The notes under the pieces were generated by a model, which worked only from the letters and a program-made list of their open reading frames with translations, did no database searches and was not told where the DNA came from. Positions 10,732 through 20,015 of a stretch of 64,000 bases of DNA are shown here, piece by piece. How positions within the stretch are numbered: the stretch's first letter is position 1; every line of letters begins with the position of its first letter. The stretch comes from Sphingosinicella sp. LHD-64 (lineage in GTDB: Bacteria > Pseudomonadota > Alphaproteobacteria > Sphingomonadales > Sphingomonadaceae), in assembly GCF_031157375.1 (NCBI RefSeq), contig NZ_JAVIFV010000001.1, forward strand, positions 1,240,001 through 1,304,000, read 5' to 3'. A program made the translations under genes and the position numbers.

Positions 10732-11820
10732 ATGAACGCGCCCATCTCGATCGTAGCGGAACGCGAGACGCTGCTTGCCGAGCGCCGACGCGCGACCTTG
10801 GTCCTCATCGGTCTGTTCTGGCTGTTCGCGTTCGTCGTCCTGTCGCTGCGCGCCGCCTTTGTCGATACGATACCGTTCGAGGTGATGGCGCCGCGCCGCT
10901 TCGTCTACGCCTGCTTCGGCACGCTGATGTGCGTCGGCATGGTCTATGCCCTGGATCGGTTGCATGGCAGCACCTTTTCCCGGCGAGTCCTCTGGGGCGT
11001 TGCCGGCGCGATCCTGATGGCGGTCGTCCAGTCGCTGTTCAACAACGTCATCGTGCGAGAGCTGTTTCCCATCCCGGGCATCGCACCGATGAGCGTCAGC
11101 ATTTTCGTGCAGTGGATGGTGGTCTGGCTGGGTTATTTCCTCGCCTGGACCGGCACCCACCTCGCGCTCACCTATCACTGGGATGCGCAGGACCAGCAGA
11201 TGCGCACCGCCGCGATGCGCGAGCTCGCCCAGGAAGCGCGGATCGCGGCCCTGCGTTACCAGGTGAACCCGCATTTCCTGTTCAATGCATTGAACTCGAT
11301 CTCCTCTCTCGTTCTGGAGCGGCGCAATGAGGAAGCGGAGGTGATGCTGCTCAACCTCGCCGCCTTTCTTCATTCCACGCTTGCCGCCGATCGCGAGGGG
11401 ACGATCGGCCTCGACGAGGAGATCGCTCTCCAGCGACGCTATCTCGACATCGAGGCGGCGCGATTCTCCGAGCGGATGAAGGTGACGATCGAGGTGCCCG
11501 AAGCCCTGGCCCATGCCCGCGTGCCGACCCTGATCCTGCAACCGCTGATCGAGAATGCGGTGCGCCATGGCGTCGACCGGTCCGAGCAGATCACCACGAT
11601 CCGCATCGTCGCGGCGGCGGATCGCGGCCAGCTTCGCCTTGTGGTGGAAGACGATGGCGAGGGCGATGGGCCGTCCCGCCGCGGCACCGGCCTCGGCCTC
11701 GCGAATGTCGGCGAGCGGCTCCAGGCCCATTTCGGCGATCACGGTCGACTGACCGCCGGCCCGCTCTCTCCTTCCGGCTATCGCGCTGCCATCGAGCTGC
11801 CGCTGGAGCTGGCGGCATGA
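10732..11820 (+). CDS. LytS/YehU-type sensor histidine kinase
   Basis: This is a 362-residue membrane kinase with four predicted membrane segments (about 21-40, 58-74, 86-105 and 123-147). The PF06580 kinase region follows, with the phosphorylated histidine in VNPHFLFNALNSI (H181), and then an HATPase domain with the N box ENAVRHGV and G boxes DDGEGDG and GTGLGL. It has no extracytoplasmic sensor domain, so it probably senses something in the membrane. Its stop overlaps the ATG of the LytTR response regulator by 4 bases, so the two are translationally coupled and form one signalling pair. Confidence 0.93.
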   Translation: MNAPISIVAERETLLAERRRATLVLIGLFWLFAFVVLSLRAAFVDTIPFEVMAPRRFVYACFGTLMCVGMVYALDRLHGSTFSRRVLWGVAGAILMAVVQSLFNNVIVRELFPIPGIAPMSVSIFVQWMVVWLGYFLAWTGTHLALTYHWDAQDQQMRTAAMRELAQEARIAALRYQVNPHFLFNALNSISSLVLERRNEEAEVMLLNLAAFLHSTLAADREGTIGLDEEIALQRRYLDIEAARFSERMKVTIEVPEALAHARVPTLILQPLIENAVRHGVDRSEQITTIRIVAAADRGQLRLVVEDDGEGDGPSRRGTGLGLANVGERLQAHFGDHGRLTAGPLSPSGYRAAIELPLELAA

Positions 11821-12596
11821 GCCGGCTGCGTGCGCTGATCGTCGACGACGAGCCGCTCGCGGTCCGGCGCCTCGCCCATTCCCTCGCCGCATTCGACGAC
11901 ATCGAGGTGGTCGATTGCACGACCAGCGCGCGCCGCGCCGTGCAGCTCATCGACGAGCACAATCCCGATATCGTCTTCCTCGATATCGCGATGCCGGGTC
12001 TTGGCGGGTTCGACGTCGCCGCGCGTGTCCCGGCACGGCTCCGACCCGCGATCATCTTCGTCACCGCCTATGACCGCTACGCGGTACGCGCCTTCGACAC
12101 CGACGCCGCCGACTATCTGATGAAGCCGGTCGCGCCCGACCGACTCGCCGCGGCACTGGAGAAGGCGCGTACCTGGTTGCGCGGCCGGCGCTCCGTCGCC
12201 TCCGAAAGCGCCGACAAACTGGGCGCGCAGGACAGTCTCTGGGTGCATCGGCGCGGTGAGTTCATTCGCGTTCCGATCGGCGGAATCGAATGGATCGAGG
12301 CGGAGGGCGACTATGTGCGCCTCCATGCCGACAATGGCGGCGGCCTGATGCGCGAGACCCTGACCCATCTGGCCGATCGGCTTGACCCGAACGAGTTCAT
12401 CCGCGTCCATCGCTCCGCCATCTGCCGGACGCGCGCGATCACCGGTCTCAGGCGCAAGGCGACCGGCGCCTTGACCGTCCAGCTCGTGAGTGGCGGTGAA
12501 GCGCCCGTCGGCCGCCGCTACGTCAGCGGACTGCGCGCGCTCCTGACGAAGGTACGCGGCATTGCCGACGAGGGCAGAGCGCTGCCGGATTTGTGA
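11817..12596 (+). CDS. LytTR-family DNA-binding response regulator
   Basis: Residues 1-120 form a receiver domain with acidic pocket D10/D11, phosphorylated D56 (FLDIAMP), and the conserved T (VTAYD) and K (LMKPV). Residues about 140-245 form a LytTR DNA-binding domain (RIPVGGIEWIEAEGDYVRLH-like segment and FIRVHRS). It is the partner of the kinase encoded just upstream. LytTR proteins bind paired imperfect direct repeats and often regulate nearby envelope genes; I could not identify such repeats with confidence here. The next gene encodes a surface glycine-zipper protein, a possible but unproven target. Confidence 0.93.
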   Translation: MSRLRALIVDDEPLAVRRLAHSLAAFDDIEVVDCTTSARRAVQLIDEHNPDIVFLDIAMPGLGGFDVAARVPARLRPAIIFVTAYDRYAVRAFDTDAADYLMKPVAPDRLAAALEKARTWLRGRRSVASESADKLGAQDSLWVHRRGEFIRVPIGGIEWIEAEGDYVRLHADNGGGLMRETLTHLADRLDPNEFIRVHRSAICRTRAITGLRRKATGALTVQLVSGGEAPVGRRYVSGLRALLTKVRGIADEGRALPDL

Positions 12597-12790
12597 CGTT
12601 CGTCGCGCCCGGCTGACACCGGTCGCTCTCCGGCTGAATCCTCCAACCTGCAGGCTTAACCGAAGATAACCGGATGACGACGCAGCCAACCGTCGTCTAC
12701 GGGTGTTCGAGCCGAAACGGCTCGGCGTCCAGCCGCGTGACTTTCACGTCCCCGACGGTCGGGCCGCGTTGTATTGCGATCCGTCCGTTT
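12597..12790. other. Intergenic region after the LytTR gene
   Basis: This is the first part of a 327-base gap. A 72-codon open frame starting at 12674 overlaps the hairpin further on and has no recognisable protein. I see no RNA gene here. Confidence 0.5.
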
Positions 12791-12827
12791 CCGGCCCCGT
12801 CCAATAAATCCCCCCGGACGGGGCCGG
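12791..12827. repeat. Perfect 12-base inverted repeat (hairpin)
   Basis: CCGGCCCCGTCC (12791-12802) pairs exactly with 12816-12827 across a 13-base loop. No T run follows on either strand, so terminator function is uncertain. It lies about 100 bases before the glycine-zipper gene and could act in the leader of that transcript or end read-through from the two-component genes. Confidence 0.55.
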
Positions 12828-12923
12828 GATCCGGTTCATGTCAGGCTCAGCCTTTAAGGATTATGGCGAGATTGGGGCGAACTCCGTGCTGAGTCCGCCA
12901 CGATGTCGCAAGGAGCCCGTATC

Positions 12924-13397
12924 ATGCTCAAGACTCTCATCTTCGGCGCCGCAGCGTCGGTGACGGCGCTGATCGCGCTGCCCGCGGCGGCCGAGGCCCA
13001 ATATTATGGCGACGGCTATTACGGTCGTGGCTACTACGACCGCGGTTACTACGATCGCGGCTATTATCGCGACTACCCCCGCCGCTACCGGCGCGGCGAC
13101 TATTATGGCGGCTACCGCGGCTATCGCGGCCGGCGCTATTATCGCGATCGCGGCTATTACGGCCGCGGCTACGGCTATTATGACCGCGGCTATTATGGCC
13201 GGCGCTATCGCTGCGGGAGCGGCACGACCGGCGCGATCATCGGCGGCGCCACCGGGGCGTTGCTCGGACGCGAGATCGGACGCGGCGGGCGCTATGGCCG
13301 TTACGGCTACCGCCGTGGCGGCAGCGGCACGACCGGCGCGATCATCGGCGGTGCCGTCGGCGCACTCGTCGGGCGCGAGATCGACCGCGGCTGCTGA
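12924..13397 (+). CDS. Tyr/Gly/Arg-rich surface protein with two glycine-zipper repeats
   Basis: The 157-residue protein has a signal peptide (about 1-23, ending AAAEA). A low-complexity region rich in Y, G, R and D (residues 24-95) is followed by two copies of a glycine-zipper segment, GTTGAIIGG, each running into GREIxRG. Glycine-zipper (17 kDa antigen-like) domains pack against or insert into membranes. The ATG at 12924 has AAGGAG 8 bases upstream, which decides against the in-frame ATG at 12903. A strong intrinsic terminator follows, so it is probably a single-gene unit. Its function is unknown; a cell-envelope role is likely. Confidence 0.8.
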   Translation: MLKTLIFGAAASVTALIALPAAAEAQYYGDGYYGRGYYDRGYYDRGYYRDYPRRYRRGDYYGGYRGYRGRRYYRDRGYYGRGYGYYDRGYYGRRYRCGSGTTGAIIGGATGALLGREIGRGGRYGRYGYRRGGSGTTGAIIGGAVGALVGREIDRGC

Positions 13398-13420
13398 GCC
13401 TCTAGTCTAGACAAAAGAAA

Positions 13421-13456
13421 GGCCCGGCTGAGCATTTGCTCGGCCGGGCCCTTTTT
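13421..13456 (+). terminator. Intrinsic terminator of the glycine-zipper gene
   Basis: A 14-base stem (13421-13434 with 13437-13450, one G-T wobble, loop TT) is followed directly by CTTTTT. It lies 24 bases after the stop codon. Confidence 0.9.
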
Positions 13457-13514
13457 CCAGGCGTTGGCTCCATGGCCGACGCGACTTCCGGCTCGCCGGG
13501 ACAGTCTACGACCA

Positions 13515-13648
13515 ATCGACATTCAGCATGAAACTCCCTCTCCCCAGCGGGGAGAGGGTTGGGGTGAGGGGGTTCTGCCTCCGAGAATAGTCCCAAATGC
13601 CCGACACCCTCACCCTGCCCTCTCCCTCAAGGGAGAGGGTACAAAACT
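13515..13648. repeat. Palindromic intergenic repeat element
   Basis: A perfect 12-base terminal inverted repeat (ATCGACATTCAG at 13515-13526, complement at 13637-13648) encloses two CCCTCTCC-type hairpins. One is 13536-13545 with 13549-13558; the other lies around 13618-13639. Elements built from CCCTCTCCCC/GGGGAGAGGG plus a GGGGTGAGGG arm are widespread between genes in proteobacteria. No open frame of interest lies inside, so it is probably a non-autonomous mobile repeat. Confidence 0.75.
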
Positions 13649-13663
13649 GAATGTCGATCCGTC

Positions 13664-14161
13664 CTAGGCGTCGGCGCCCAGGCCGGCGGCAAGCTCCTCG
13701 AGCTGATCGGCGCAAAGGCCCCAGCCTTCCTGGAAGCCCATTTTCTCGTGGGTCTCGCGGTCCGCCGCGTTCCGGTGCAGTGCAACGGCGCGGTAGAAGG
13801 TCTTGCCGTCGCCCGCATCGGCGAAGGTGATGACCGCAGTCATCGGAAAGGATTCGCAGCCCTCACCCATCTCGGCCGGGCGATATTCGGGCGAAAGCGC
13901 GTTCGTCCAAACGAGCTTCTCGCCCTCCACCACTTCGAGCACGCAGCCGGGATTGCCGTGGCCGGTGTCGAAGCCGTCCGGGCCCACCATGCGCAGGCGG
14001 AAGATGCCCCCCGGACGCAGGTCCAGCTCCATCTCGCTGATCTCGTAGGGCTTCGGCGCGAACCAGCGCTTGAGATGCTCCGGATCGGTCCAGGCCTTCC
14101 AGACCAAGTCGCGCGGGGCGTTGAGGGTGCGTTCCAGCACCAGGTCGATTTGCTCACTCAT
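13664..14161 (-). CDS. SRPBCC/AHSA1-family protein (ArsR operon partner)
   Basis: The 165-residue protein has the START-like AHSA1 fold: an N-terminal strand with LERTLNAPRDLVWKAWTDPE, then KRWFAP, the GGIFRLRM core strands and the long C-terminal helix starting at EGWGLCADQLEEL. Such proteins bind hydrophobic ligands in a central cavity; the ligand is unknown. The ATG at 14161 overlaps the end of the ArsR gene by 8 bases, so the two are translationally coupled. The same ArsR + SRPBCC layout occurs again at 20053-20846, which supports a regulator/effector unit. Confidence 0.9.
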   Translation of the reverse strand: MSEQIDLVLERTLNAPRDLVWKAWTDPEHLKRWFAPKPYEISEMELDLRPGGIFRLRMVGPDGFDTGHGNPGCVLEVVEGEKLVWTNALSPEYRPAEMGEGCESFPMTAVITFADAGDGKTFYRAVALHRNAADRETHEKMGFQEGWGLCADQLEELAAGLGADA

Positions 14162-14501
14162 GTTTCTCTCCGTCGTCTTGCAGGGTTGCGAGATAATCTT
14201 CGAGCCGGTCGGCGCTGGCTTCCCAGTTCGAACGCTGCTCGGTGAACCAGTTCTCGGCAGCATTCATCGCCGCGGGCTCGATCGAGACTGTGCGCACCCT
14301 CCCTTGCTTTGCCGAGCTGACCAGTCCGCTCGCCTCCAGCGCCTGCAGGTGCTGGAGTACGGCCGGAAGGCTCATCGGCAAAGGCCGGGCGAGATCGCTT
14401 ACCGATGCGGGGCCACGGCTCAGCCGGGCCAGGATGCCGCGCCGGGTCGGATCGGCGAGGGCCTGGAATGTCCGGTCGAGCAGGGCCGAATCGTTAAGCA
14501 T
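14154..14501 (-). CDS. ArsR-family transcriptional regulator
   Basis: This 115-residue winged-helix repressor opens with the typical QALADPTRRGILARLSRG helix pair. The recognition helix region is SLPAVLQHLQALEASGLV and the wing follows (RVRTVSIEP). There are no metal-binding cysteines, so a metal sensor is unlikely. It is the first gene of an operon with an AHSA1 protein. Its promoter is read at 14507-14535 and implies a leaderless or nearly leaderless mRNA, and an inverted repeat covers the start codon and the -10 box, consistent with self-repression. Confidence 0.92.
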   Translation of the reverse strand: MLNDSALLDRTFQALADPTRRGILARLSRGPASVSDLARPLPMSLPAVLQHLQALEASGLVSSAKQGRVRTVSIEPAAMNAAENWFTEQRSNWEASADRLEDYLATLQDDGEKHE

Positions 14502-14535
14502 GAGCTTAAGTATTGCGAGTCGGCGACCCTGTCAA
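14494..14535 (-). promoter_or_regulatory. ArsR promoter with overlapping inverted repeat
   Basis: On the minus strand, -35 TTGACA (14530-14535) and -10 TACTTA (14507-14512) are 17 bases apart. The -10 box ends 5 bases before the ATG at 14501. The inverted repeat TTAAGC-ATGA-GCTTAA (14494-14509) overlaps both start codon and -10 box, and another GCTTAA lies at 14552-14557. Confidence 0.7.
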
Positions 14536-14639
14536 CAAAGCTTTAGCCGTCGCTTAACTTTTGGCTCACAGCCCCTCGCATGCCGCTACGTGCCGAGGGG
14601 GCGACCGGCAATTACCGCTCGGGTAGGATTGTGGTCGCG

Positions 14640-16274
14640 CTAGCGCGGGCAGGTCGTGGCCGGACCCGGGTCGAGATCCAGGCAGCGCCCGTCGACGGAA
14701 CCCGGCGCGAGCGGCAGGCCGATCAGCCCGGCGAGGGTCGGCATGATGTCGACCGTCTCGACGCTGAGCGGCTGCTCGAACGCGGTCATGCCGCGCCGCC
14801 AGAACAGGATCGGCACCCGCCGGTCATAGTCCCAGACGCTGCCGTGCGTGGCGATCGATCCGGTCGCGCCCACCGTCGGGATCGGCGTCACCCGGGGCTT
14901 CAGCACCACATAGAAGTCGCCCGAGCGTTCGGCGTCGAACGAGGCGCGGATCCGCTGCAGCACACTCCACGTATCAGGCGGCCCGGCCGGCGCGGGGGCC
15001 GCTTCAATCTCCACGCGGGTGAACACCGCAGCGACGTGCGGATGGGCGCGATAGGCCTGAACCGCCTCGTCGAGCACACGCCGGCGATCGGCCTCGGCCA
15101 GCGCGCGATCGACGTAGAAATCGCCGAACACCGAGTCGCCATAGATCAGCTGGCCGGGAAGCCCCAGCCGTTGCCCGATCGCCGGGCCCATGACCCGCGC
15201 CCTGAGGTCCGCATCGGCACGCTCCGCCTGCCCGCCTGCCTGTTCGCGCACCCGCTCCGGCAGGTCATGCCCGCCATGATCGGCGGTGAGCACGACGGCA
15301 TAGTCGATGCCTTGCGTGTCCAGCCGGTCGAAGAAGCCGCCGAGCATCCGGTCGAGCGCCAGCAGCTGGATGCACATCTCGCTGCCCTGGGTGCCGAAGC
15401 GATGGCCGACATAGTCGGTCGCCGAGAGGCCGACGATCAGCAGGTCGGTCCCCGCACCCTGGCCGAGCCGCATCTCGCCGCTTATGCCTTCGGCGAGGCC
15501 GAGCACGATCTCGTCATATTCGGGCGAATCGAGCAACGCCTCGCCATCGCCGGCGGCGTGGCCGAAACGTCCGTCGCCCACGGTCCGGCCGGCCGGGCCC
15601 ACCGGCACGGCACGGCTGCGCGGCTGGCACGGCGCGGGCAGCGCCATGGGCGGCGCGGTCTCGGCCAGCCGCCGCGCAATATCCTGATTCGCCGATGCCA
15701 CCGCGGCTGGGGCCGGGGTTTCGCGGTCGCTGACGAAGCGGGTGCCGCTGCGGAACCAGCGCTGGGTGGGGTTGTGCCCGCTCATCATGATCGCCGCGCG
15801 GTCCTTGCCGGCGACCGCGACGACGCGGCTGCGCGGATCGCGCCGGCGCATCAGATCGCCGAGGGTGGGCACGCGCAGGTGGACACCCGACGGCGTGTAA
15901 TCCTCGGAATTGCTCCCCGGTACGCGCTCATCTTCGGCACAGTAAATGAGCTTGTCGGGCCGCTCCGTCCCGAGATCGAACCAGTTGTTGGCGATGATCC
16001 CGGTTCGCGCCGGCCGCGCGCCGGTGAGGATCGTCGAATGGCCCGGGCAGGTCTCGGTCGCGGCATGGGACTGGAAGCCGGCGGGAAACACCGCCCCCTC
16101 GCTCAGCCGCCTGAGACCACCGGTGAAATACTGGCGGTACTCGGCGAACAGATCGCCGGAAAACTGATCCACCGAAATGGCGACGATCAGCTTCGGCGGG
16201 TTCCGCGGCGCCTGGGCAACGGCGGCGGCACTGGCCGCCAACACCAAAGCGGCGGCGAAAAGCTTGAGCTTCAT
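14640..16274 (-). CDS. Secreted PafA/PhoK-type alkaline phosphatase
   Basis: The 544-residue protein has a signal peptide (1-21, ending AVAQA) and the alkaline phosphatase superfamily metal site: D36 in [10 protein letters not shown], a threonine nucleophile (probably T75) in [10 protein letters not shown], and the later TADHGGHD ligand motif. A threonine rather than serine nucleophile is characteristic of the phosphate-insensitive PafA and sphingomonad PhoK enzymes. It should release phosphate from organic esters in the periplasm. The start at 16274 has AAGGGA about 7 bases upstream. It is divergent from guaA with under 100 bases between. No Pho box was recognised. Confidence 0.92.
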   Translation of the reverse strand: MKLKLFAAALVLAASAAAVAQAPRNPPKLIVAISVDQFSGDLFAEYRQYFTGGLRRLSEGAVFPAGFQSHAATETCPGHSTILTGARPARTGIIANNWFDLGTERPDKLIYCAEDERVPGSNSEDYTPSGVHLRVPTLGDLMRRRDPRSRVVAVAGKDRAAIMMSGHNPTQRWFRSGTRFVSDRETPAPAAVASANQDIARRLAETAPPMALPAPCQPRSRAVPVGPAGRTVGDGRFGHAAGDGEALLDSPEYDEIVLGLAEGISGEMRLGQGAGTDLLIVGLSATDYVGHRFGTQGSEMCIQLLALDRMLGGFFDRLDTQGIDYAVVLTADHGGHDLPERVREQAGGQAERADADLRARVMGPAIGQRLGLPGQLIYGDSVFGDFYVDRALAEADRRRVLDEAVQAYRAHPHVAAVFTRVEIEAAPAPAGPPDTWSVLQRIRASFDAERSGDFYVVLKPRVTPIPTVGATGSIATHGSVWDYDRRVPILFWRRGMTAFEQPLSVETVDIMPTLAGLIGLPLAPGSVDGRCLDLDPGPATTCPR

Positions 16275-16372
16275 GGACTCCCTTCCCGGACCTCTTGACG
16301 GCGCCTTTGCCACGTTCGTGTGACGATTCAAGTGCGCTTGCCAGATGCCACGACCCTGCCTATCGGCTGCCC

Positions 16373-17932
16373 ATGACAGTCCAGCCCGCCGATTCCATCC
16401 TCATCGTCGACTTCGGAAGCCAGGTGACGCAGCTCATCGCGCGGCGCGTGCGCGAGGCCGGCGTCTACAGCGAGATCGCCCCGTTCAGCCACGCCGCCGA
16501 GGCGTTCGAGCGCCTCAGGCCGAAGGGCATCATCCTCTCCGGCGGCCCCTCCTCGGTGATGTGGGACGACAGCCCGCGCGCGCCGCAGCATTTCTTCGAC
16601 GCGGGCCTGCCGATCCTCGCGATCTGCTACGGCCAGCAGACGATGGCGCATCAGCTCGGCGGTCGCGTCGCGCCGTCCGACAATCGCGAGTTCGGCCGCG
16701 CCTTCATCGAGATCACCGGCGAGAGCATGCTGTTCGACGGCCTGTGGAAACAGGGCGAGGTCCACCAGGTCTGGATGAGCCACGGCGACCGGGTCGAGGC
16801 GCTGCCCGAGGGCTTCAGCGTCGTCGCTGCGTCGGAAGGCGCGCCCTATGCCATTGCCACCGACGAAAAGCGCCGCTTCTTCAGCCTGATGTTCCACCCG
16901 GAGGTGGTCCACACACCGGACGGCGGCAAGCTGCTTGCCAATTTCGTCCGCCACGTCTGCGGCCTGCCCGGCGACTGGACGATGGCCGAATATCGCCAGA
17001 CCAAGATCGCCGACATCCGCGCGCAGGTCGGCGACGGGCGAGTCATCTGCGGCCTGTCCGGCGGCGTCGACAGCGCCGTCGCCGCGGTGCTGATCCACGA
17101 GGCGATCGGCAGCCAGCTCACCTGCGTCTTCGTCGACCACGGCCTGATGCGCGCCAACGAGGCCGAGCAGGTCGTGAGCCTGTTCCGCAACAGCTACAAC
17201 ATTCCGCTCGTCCACGTCGAAGCCGAGCAGCTCTTCCTCTCCGGCCTCAAGGGCGTCGACGACCCCGAGGCCAAGCGAAAGTTCATCGGCAAGACCTTCA
17301 TCGACGTGTTCGAGGCGGAGGCGCAGAAGATCGGCGGCGCCGATTTCCTCGCCCAGGGCACGCTCTATCCCGACGTGATCGAGAGCGTCAGCTTCACGGG
17401 CGGGCCGTCCGTGACGATCAAGAGCCACCACAATGTCGGCGGCCTCCCCGAGCGCATGAACATGCAGCTCGTCGAACCCTTGCGCGAACTCTTCAAGGAC
17501 GAGGTCCGTGCGCTCGGGCGCGAGCTCGGCCTCCCCGAAGCCTTCGTCGCCCGCCACCCCTTCCCCGGCCCCGGCCTCGCCATCCGCATTCCGGGCGAGG
17601 TGACGCGCGAGAAATGCGACATCCTCAGGAGGGCCGACACGATCTATCTCGAGGAAATCCGCAACGCCGGCCTCTACGACGCGATCTGGCAGGCCTTCGC
17701 CGTGCTGCTCCCCGTCCGCACCGTCGGCGTGATGGGCGATCATCGCACCTACGACCATGTCTGCGCCCTGCGCGCCGTCACATCGACCGACGGCATGACC
17801 GCCGACATCTATCCCTTCGACGCCGCCTTCCTGAGCCGAGTGGCGACACGGATCGTCAACGAGGTGCGGGGGATCAACCGGGTCGTCTACGACTATACGT
17901 CGAAGCCGCCCGGCACGATCGAGTGGGAATGA
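16373..17932 (+). CDS. guaA: GMP synthase (glutamine-hydrolysing)
   Basis: The 519-residue cytosolic enzyme converts XMP, ATP and glutamine to GMP in purine synthesis. The N-terminal class I glutamine amidotransferase domain has the catalytic C85 in AICYGQQ and its His-Glu pair in MFHPEVVH. The ATP pyrophosphatase domain has the PP-loop SGGVDS (229-234), and the C-terminal dimerisation domain ends KPPGTIEWE, the highly conserved end of GuaA. Length matches the family. The start at 16373 directly precedes the amidotransferase fold. It is convergent with the arginase-like gene, 4 bases apart. Confidence 0.98.
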   Translation: MTVQPADSILIVDFGSQVTQLIARRVREAGVYSEIAPFSHAAEAFERLRPKGIILSGGPSSVMWDDSPRAPQHFFDAGLPILAICYGQQTMAHQLGGRVAPSDNREFGRAFIEITGESMLFDGLWKQGEVHQVWMSHGDRVEALPEGFSVVAASEGAPYAIATDEKRRFFSLMFHPEVVHTPDGGKLLANFVRHVCGLPGDWTMAEYRQTKIADIRAQVGDGRVICGLSGGVDSAVAAVLIHEAIGSQLTCVFVDHGLMRANEAEQVVSLFRNSYNIPLVHVEAEQLFLSGLKGVDDPEAKRKFIGKTFIDVFEAEAQKIGGADFLAQGTLYPDVIESVSFTGGPSVTIKSHHNVGGLPERMNMQLVEPLRELFKDEVRALGRELGLPEAFVARHPFPGPGLAIRIPGEVTREKCDILRRADTIYLEEIRNAGLYDAIWQAFAVLLPVRTVGVMGDHRTYDHVCALRAVTSTDGMTADIYPFDAAFLSRVATRIVNEVRGINRVVYDYTSKPPGTIEWE

Positions 17933-17936
17933 CCGG

Positions 17937-18839
17937 CTAGACCGGGACGGTCGCAGGCGCCGCGAGGGCAGAGGCCAGCACCTCGACGAGACCGCGGCCG
18001 GCGCTGCCATCCGCGTCGAGATTCGGGTTGTAGATCGTGATCTCGATCCCGACCGCCTCTTCGCTCGCCAGCGCGATCGCGAGCGCCGCTGCCAGCTCGT
18101 CCCAGGACAGACCGTAGGGCACGCGGAAATCAACGGCGGGCATGATCGCATCGTCCAGGCAGTCGGCATCGACGTGGATGAAGAAGCCGTCGAGCTCTTC
18201 TCGTGTCAGATGGGCGACCGCCGCGTGCGCCGCAGCCTCCACGCCCAAGCGACGGATCGCGGGAAGATCATAGCTGCGCAGCTCGGCTGGCAAGGGCTGG
18301 CTGCCGAACTCGGCCTGGTCCTCATGGTCACGGAAGGCGAACGCGACGCTGTCGCTCGCCCGCACCAGGGGGCGACGCCCCTCCAGATCGGTGAGCAGCG
18401 GCGGCCCGTAACCGGTCGCGAACGCGAGATCCATCGACGCGCCCTCGCCATTGGGCTCGGCCTCCGGCTGGAAGAAGTCGGCGTTGCCGTCGATGAAGAG
18501 CAGGCCATAACGGCCGCGCCGGCGCAGCGCGAGCATGGAGCCCAGCACGATCGTGCAGTCGCCGCCCAGCACCACCGGGAACTCGCCGGCATCGAGCACC
18601 GCTTCCACCGCATCGGCAAGCACCGGCGACCAGGCGGCGATCGCCCCGGCATTCAGCGTCAGGGTGTCGGGATCAGGCGTCGGATTCTTGGGAGGGGTGG
18701 CGAGCCGCCCGGCGCGGCGCGCCCCGATCCGGTCGGCGAGGCCGAGTTCCAACAGCCGCTGCGGCAACCCCTCCACGCCGTCCGTCGCCAGCCCAAGCGT
18801 GGAGGGCGCCTCGACAATGACATAGCGGCGGTTCGGCAT
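17937..18839 (-). CDS. Arginase/agmatinase-fold protein with altered metal site
   Basis: The 300-residue protein follows the ureohydrolase fold, with motifs in the expected order: GGDCT (residues 92-96), FIDGNAD (115-121), HVDADCLDD (222-230) and a late [11 protein letters not shown]. In arginases the metal ligands are one His in GGDH, D-x-H-x-D, and D-x-D. Here the aspartates D117, D121, D224 and D226 are kept, but the two histidines are replaced by C95 and N119. The activity may differ from arginase or agmatinase, or be lost. Some bacterial arginase-family proteins do carry GGDC. The gene stands alone between guaA and an AraC-type regulator. Confidence 0.8.
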   Translation of the reverse strand: MPNRRYVIVEAPSTLGLATDGVEGLPQRLLELGLADRIGARRAGRLATPPKNPTPDPDTLTLNAGAIAAWSPVLADAVEAVLDAGEFPVVLGGDCTIVLGSMLALRRRGRYGLLFIDGNADFFQPEAEPNGEGASMDLAFATGYGPPLLTDLEGRRPLVRASDSVAFAFRDHEDQAEFGSQPLPAELRSYDLPAIRRLGVEAAAHAAVAHLTREELDGFFIHVDADCLDDAIMPAVDFRVPYGLSWDELAAALAIALASEEAVGIEITIYNPNLDADGSAGRGLVEVLASALAAPATVPV

Positions 18840-18921
18840 GGCGGTTCCTGCAGCCTTCGAACCGGCTCGGCGCCGCATTGTTCCTGATCACCGGAAAGTC
18901 AGCCTCTGCTGGCCGTCGCCG

Positions 18922-19896
18922 TCACGGCTCCGCGTGCATCTTCTGGTACAGGTTCGGCGCCATTCCGAACCGGCGCGTGAAGACCTTGCTGAAACGCGCC
19001 GTCGGGGACAGTCCCACCTGGGCCGCCACCGCCTTGATCGGCAGGCCGCGTGAAAGCAGCATCCGCGCGGCATCGAGACGGATATTCTCCACATAGCGTG
19101 CCGGCGACATGCCCATCGCGGCCATGAACTTGCGATGGAAGCTGCGCTCGCTCAGCCCCGCCTGCGCCGCGAGAGTGGCAACATCGAGGACGCCGTCCAG
19201 ATTGGCCTGGATCCAGTCGGCCAAGGCGCCGAACGGATGATCGGCCCGCGCCTGGGCGCGCAGCAGCGGGCTGAACTGCGACTGGTGCCCCGGACGGCGG
19301 GCATAGAGGACGAGCCCGCGCGCGACCATATTGGCAATGTCCACGCCCACGTCACGGGCAATCATGGCGAGCGCGAGATCGATCCCGGCGGTGACGCCGG
19401 CCGACGTCCAGAGACTGTCGTCCACCACGAACAGGGCATCCGGATCGACATCGACGGCAGGGAAGCTTCGCGTCAGCAAGTCGCACGCTTCCCAATGCGT
19501 GGTCACCCGCCGGCCGTCGATCAGGCCCAGTTCGGCGAGGATGAACGTGCCGGTACAGATGGACCCGAAGCGCGCCGCGGCGCTGGCGCAACGGATCACC
19601 CATTGCGCGACATCCGGTGCGATCGCGAGCCGGGCGAGGTCCGACGTATGACCGCCTGTCACAAGGAGCGTGTCGATCCGATCGGGCGGAATCTCGGCGA
19701 CGGCGCGTGAGTGCAGCTGGAGGATGCTGCAGCTCTGCAAGGGGCCTCCCTCCGGAGACGCCAGCTCGACGGAATAGGCCGGCTTCCTGCCGGTCAGCTC
19801 CAGGGCGTAGTTGGCGGAGGCAAAGACCGAGGCCGGGCCGGTCACATCGAGCAGCTCGAAGTCGGGCAGGGCCAACAGCACGATCTTGTGGGGCAT
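18922..19896 (-). CDS. GlxA-family AraC-type regulator with DJ-1/PfpI domain
   Basis: The 324-residue regulator has an N-terminal DJ-1/PfpI glutamine-amidotransferase-like domain (residues 1-190, with ALPDFELLDVTGP and the SICTGTFILAELGLI elbow) and a C-terminal AraC double helix-turn-helix (residues 215-320, with AAQAGLSERSFHRKF and AAQVGLSPTARFSKVF). The cysteine at the nucleophile elbow is present. Family members control catabolism of amines or quaternary amines, but the targets here are unknown. The ATG at 19896 is preferred over a start nine codons upstream because translation there begins right at the domain. An inverted repeat lies just upstream. Confidence 0.92.
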   Translation of the reverse strand: MPHKIVLLALPDFELLDVTGPASVFASANYALELTGRKPAYSVELASPEGGPLQSCSILQLHSRAVAEIPPDRIDTLLVTGGHTSDLARLAIAPDVAQWVIRCASAAARFGSICTGTFILAELGLIDGRRVTTHWEACDLLTRSFPAVDVDPDALFVVDDSLWTSAGVTAGIDLALAMIARDVGVDIANMVARGLVLYARRPGHQSQFSPLLRAQARADHPFGALADWIQANLDGVLDVATLAAQAGLSERSFHRKFMAAMGMSPARYVENIRLDAARMLLSRGLPIKAVAAQVGLSPTARFSKVFTRRFGMAPNLYQKMHAEP

Positions 19897-19902
19897 TGGC
19901 AG

Positions 19903-19924
19903 ATAATGACAATCTTTTGTCATT
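19903..19924 (-). promoter_or_regulatory. Inverted repeat over the GlxA-type gene promoter
   Basis: AATGACA (19905-19911) and TGTCATT (19918-19924) form a perfect 7-base inverted repeat with a 6-base spacer. On the minus strand a -10-like CATTAT (19903-19908) overlaps it and ends 6 bases before the ATG at 19896. I see only a weak -35. Confidence 0.45.
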
Positions 19925-20015
19925 TTCGCCAGAGCGGGCCGCGGCTACTGATTTCGGCCCCAACCACCGAGATCTTCCAATGAGCACCTCGAAATCACCA
20001 TCCTAAGGATTAGCG

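Noticed and set aside
12674-12892. 72-codon open frame in the gap before the glycine-zipper gene
   Set aside because: It runs through a hairpin, has no ribosome site or family, and its composition is not protein-like.
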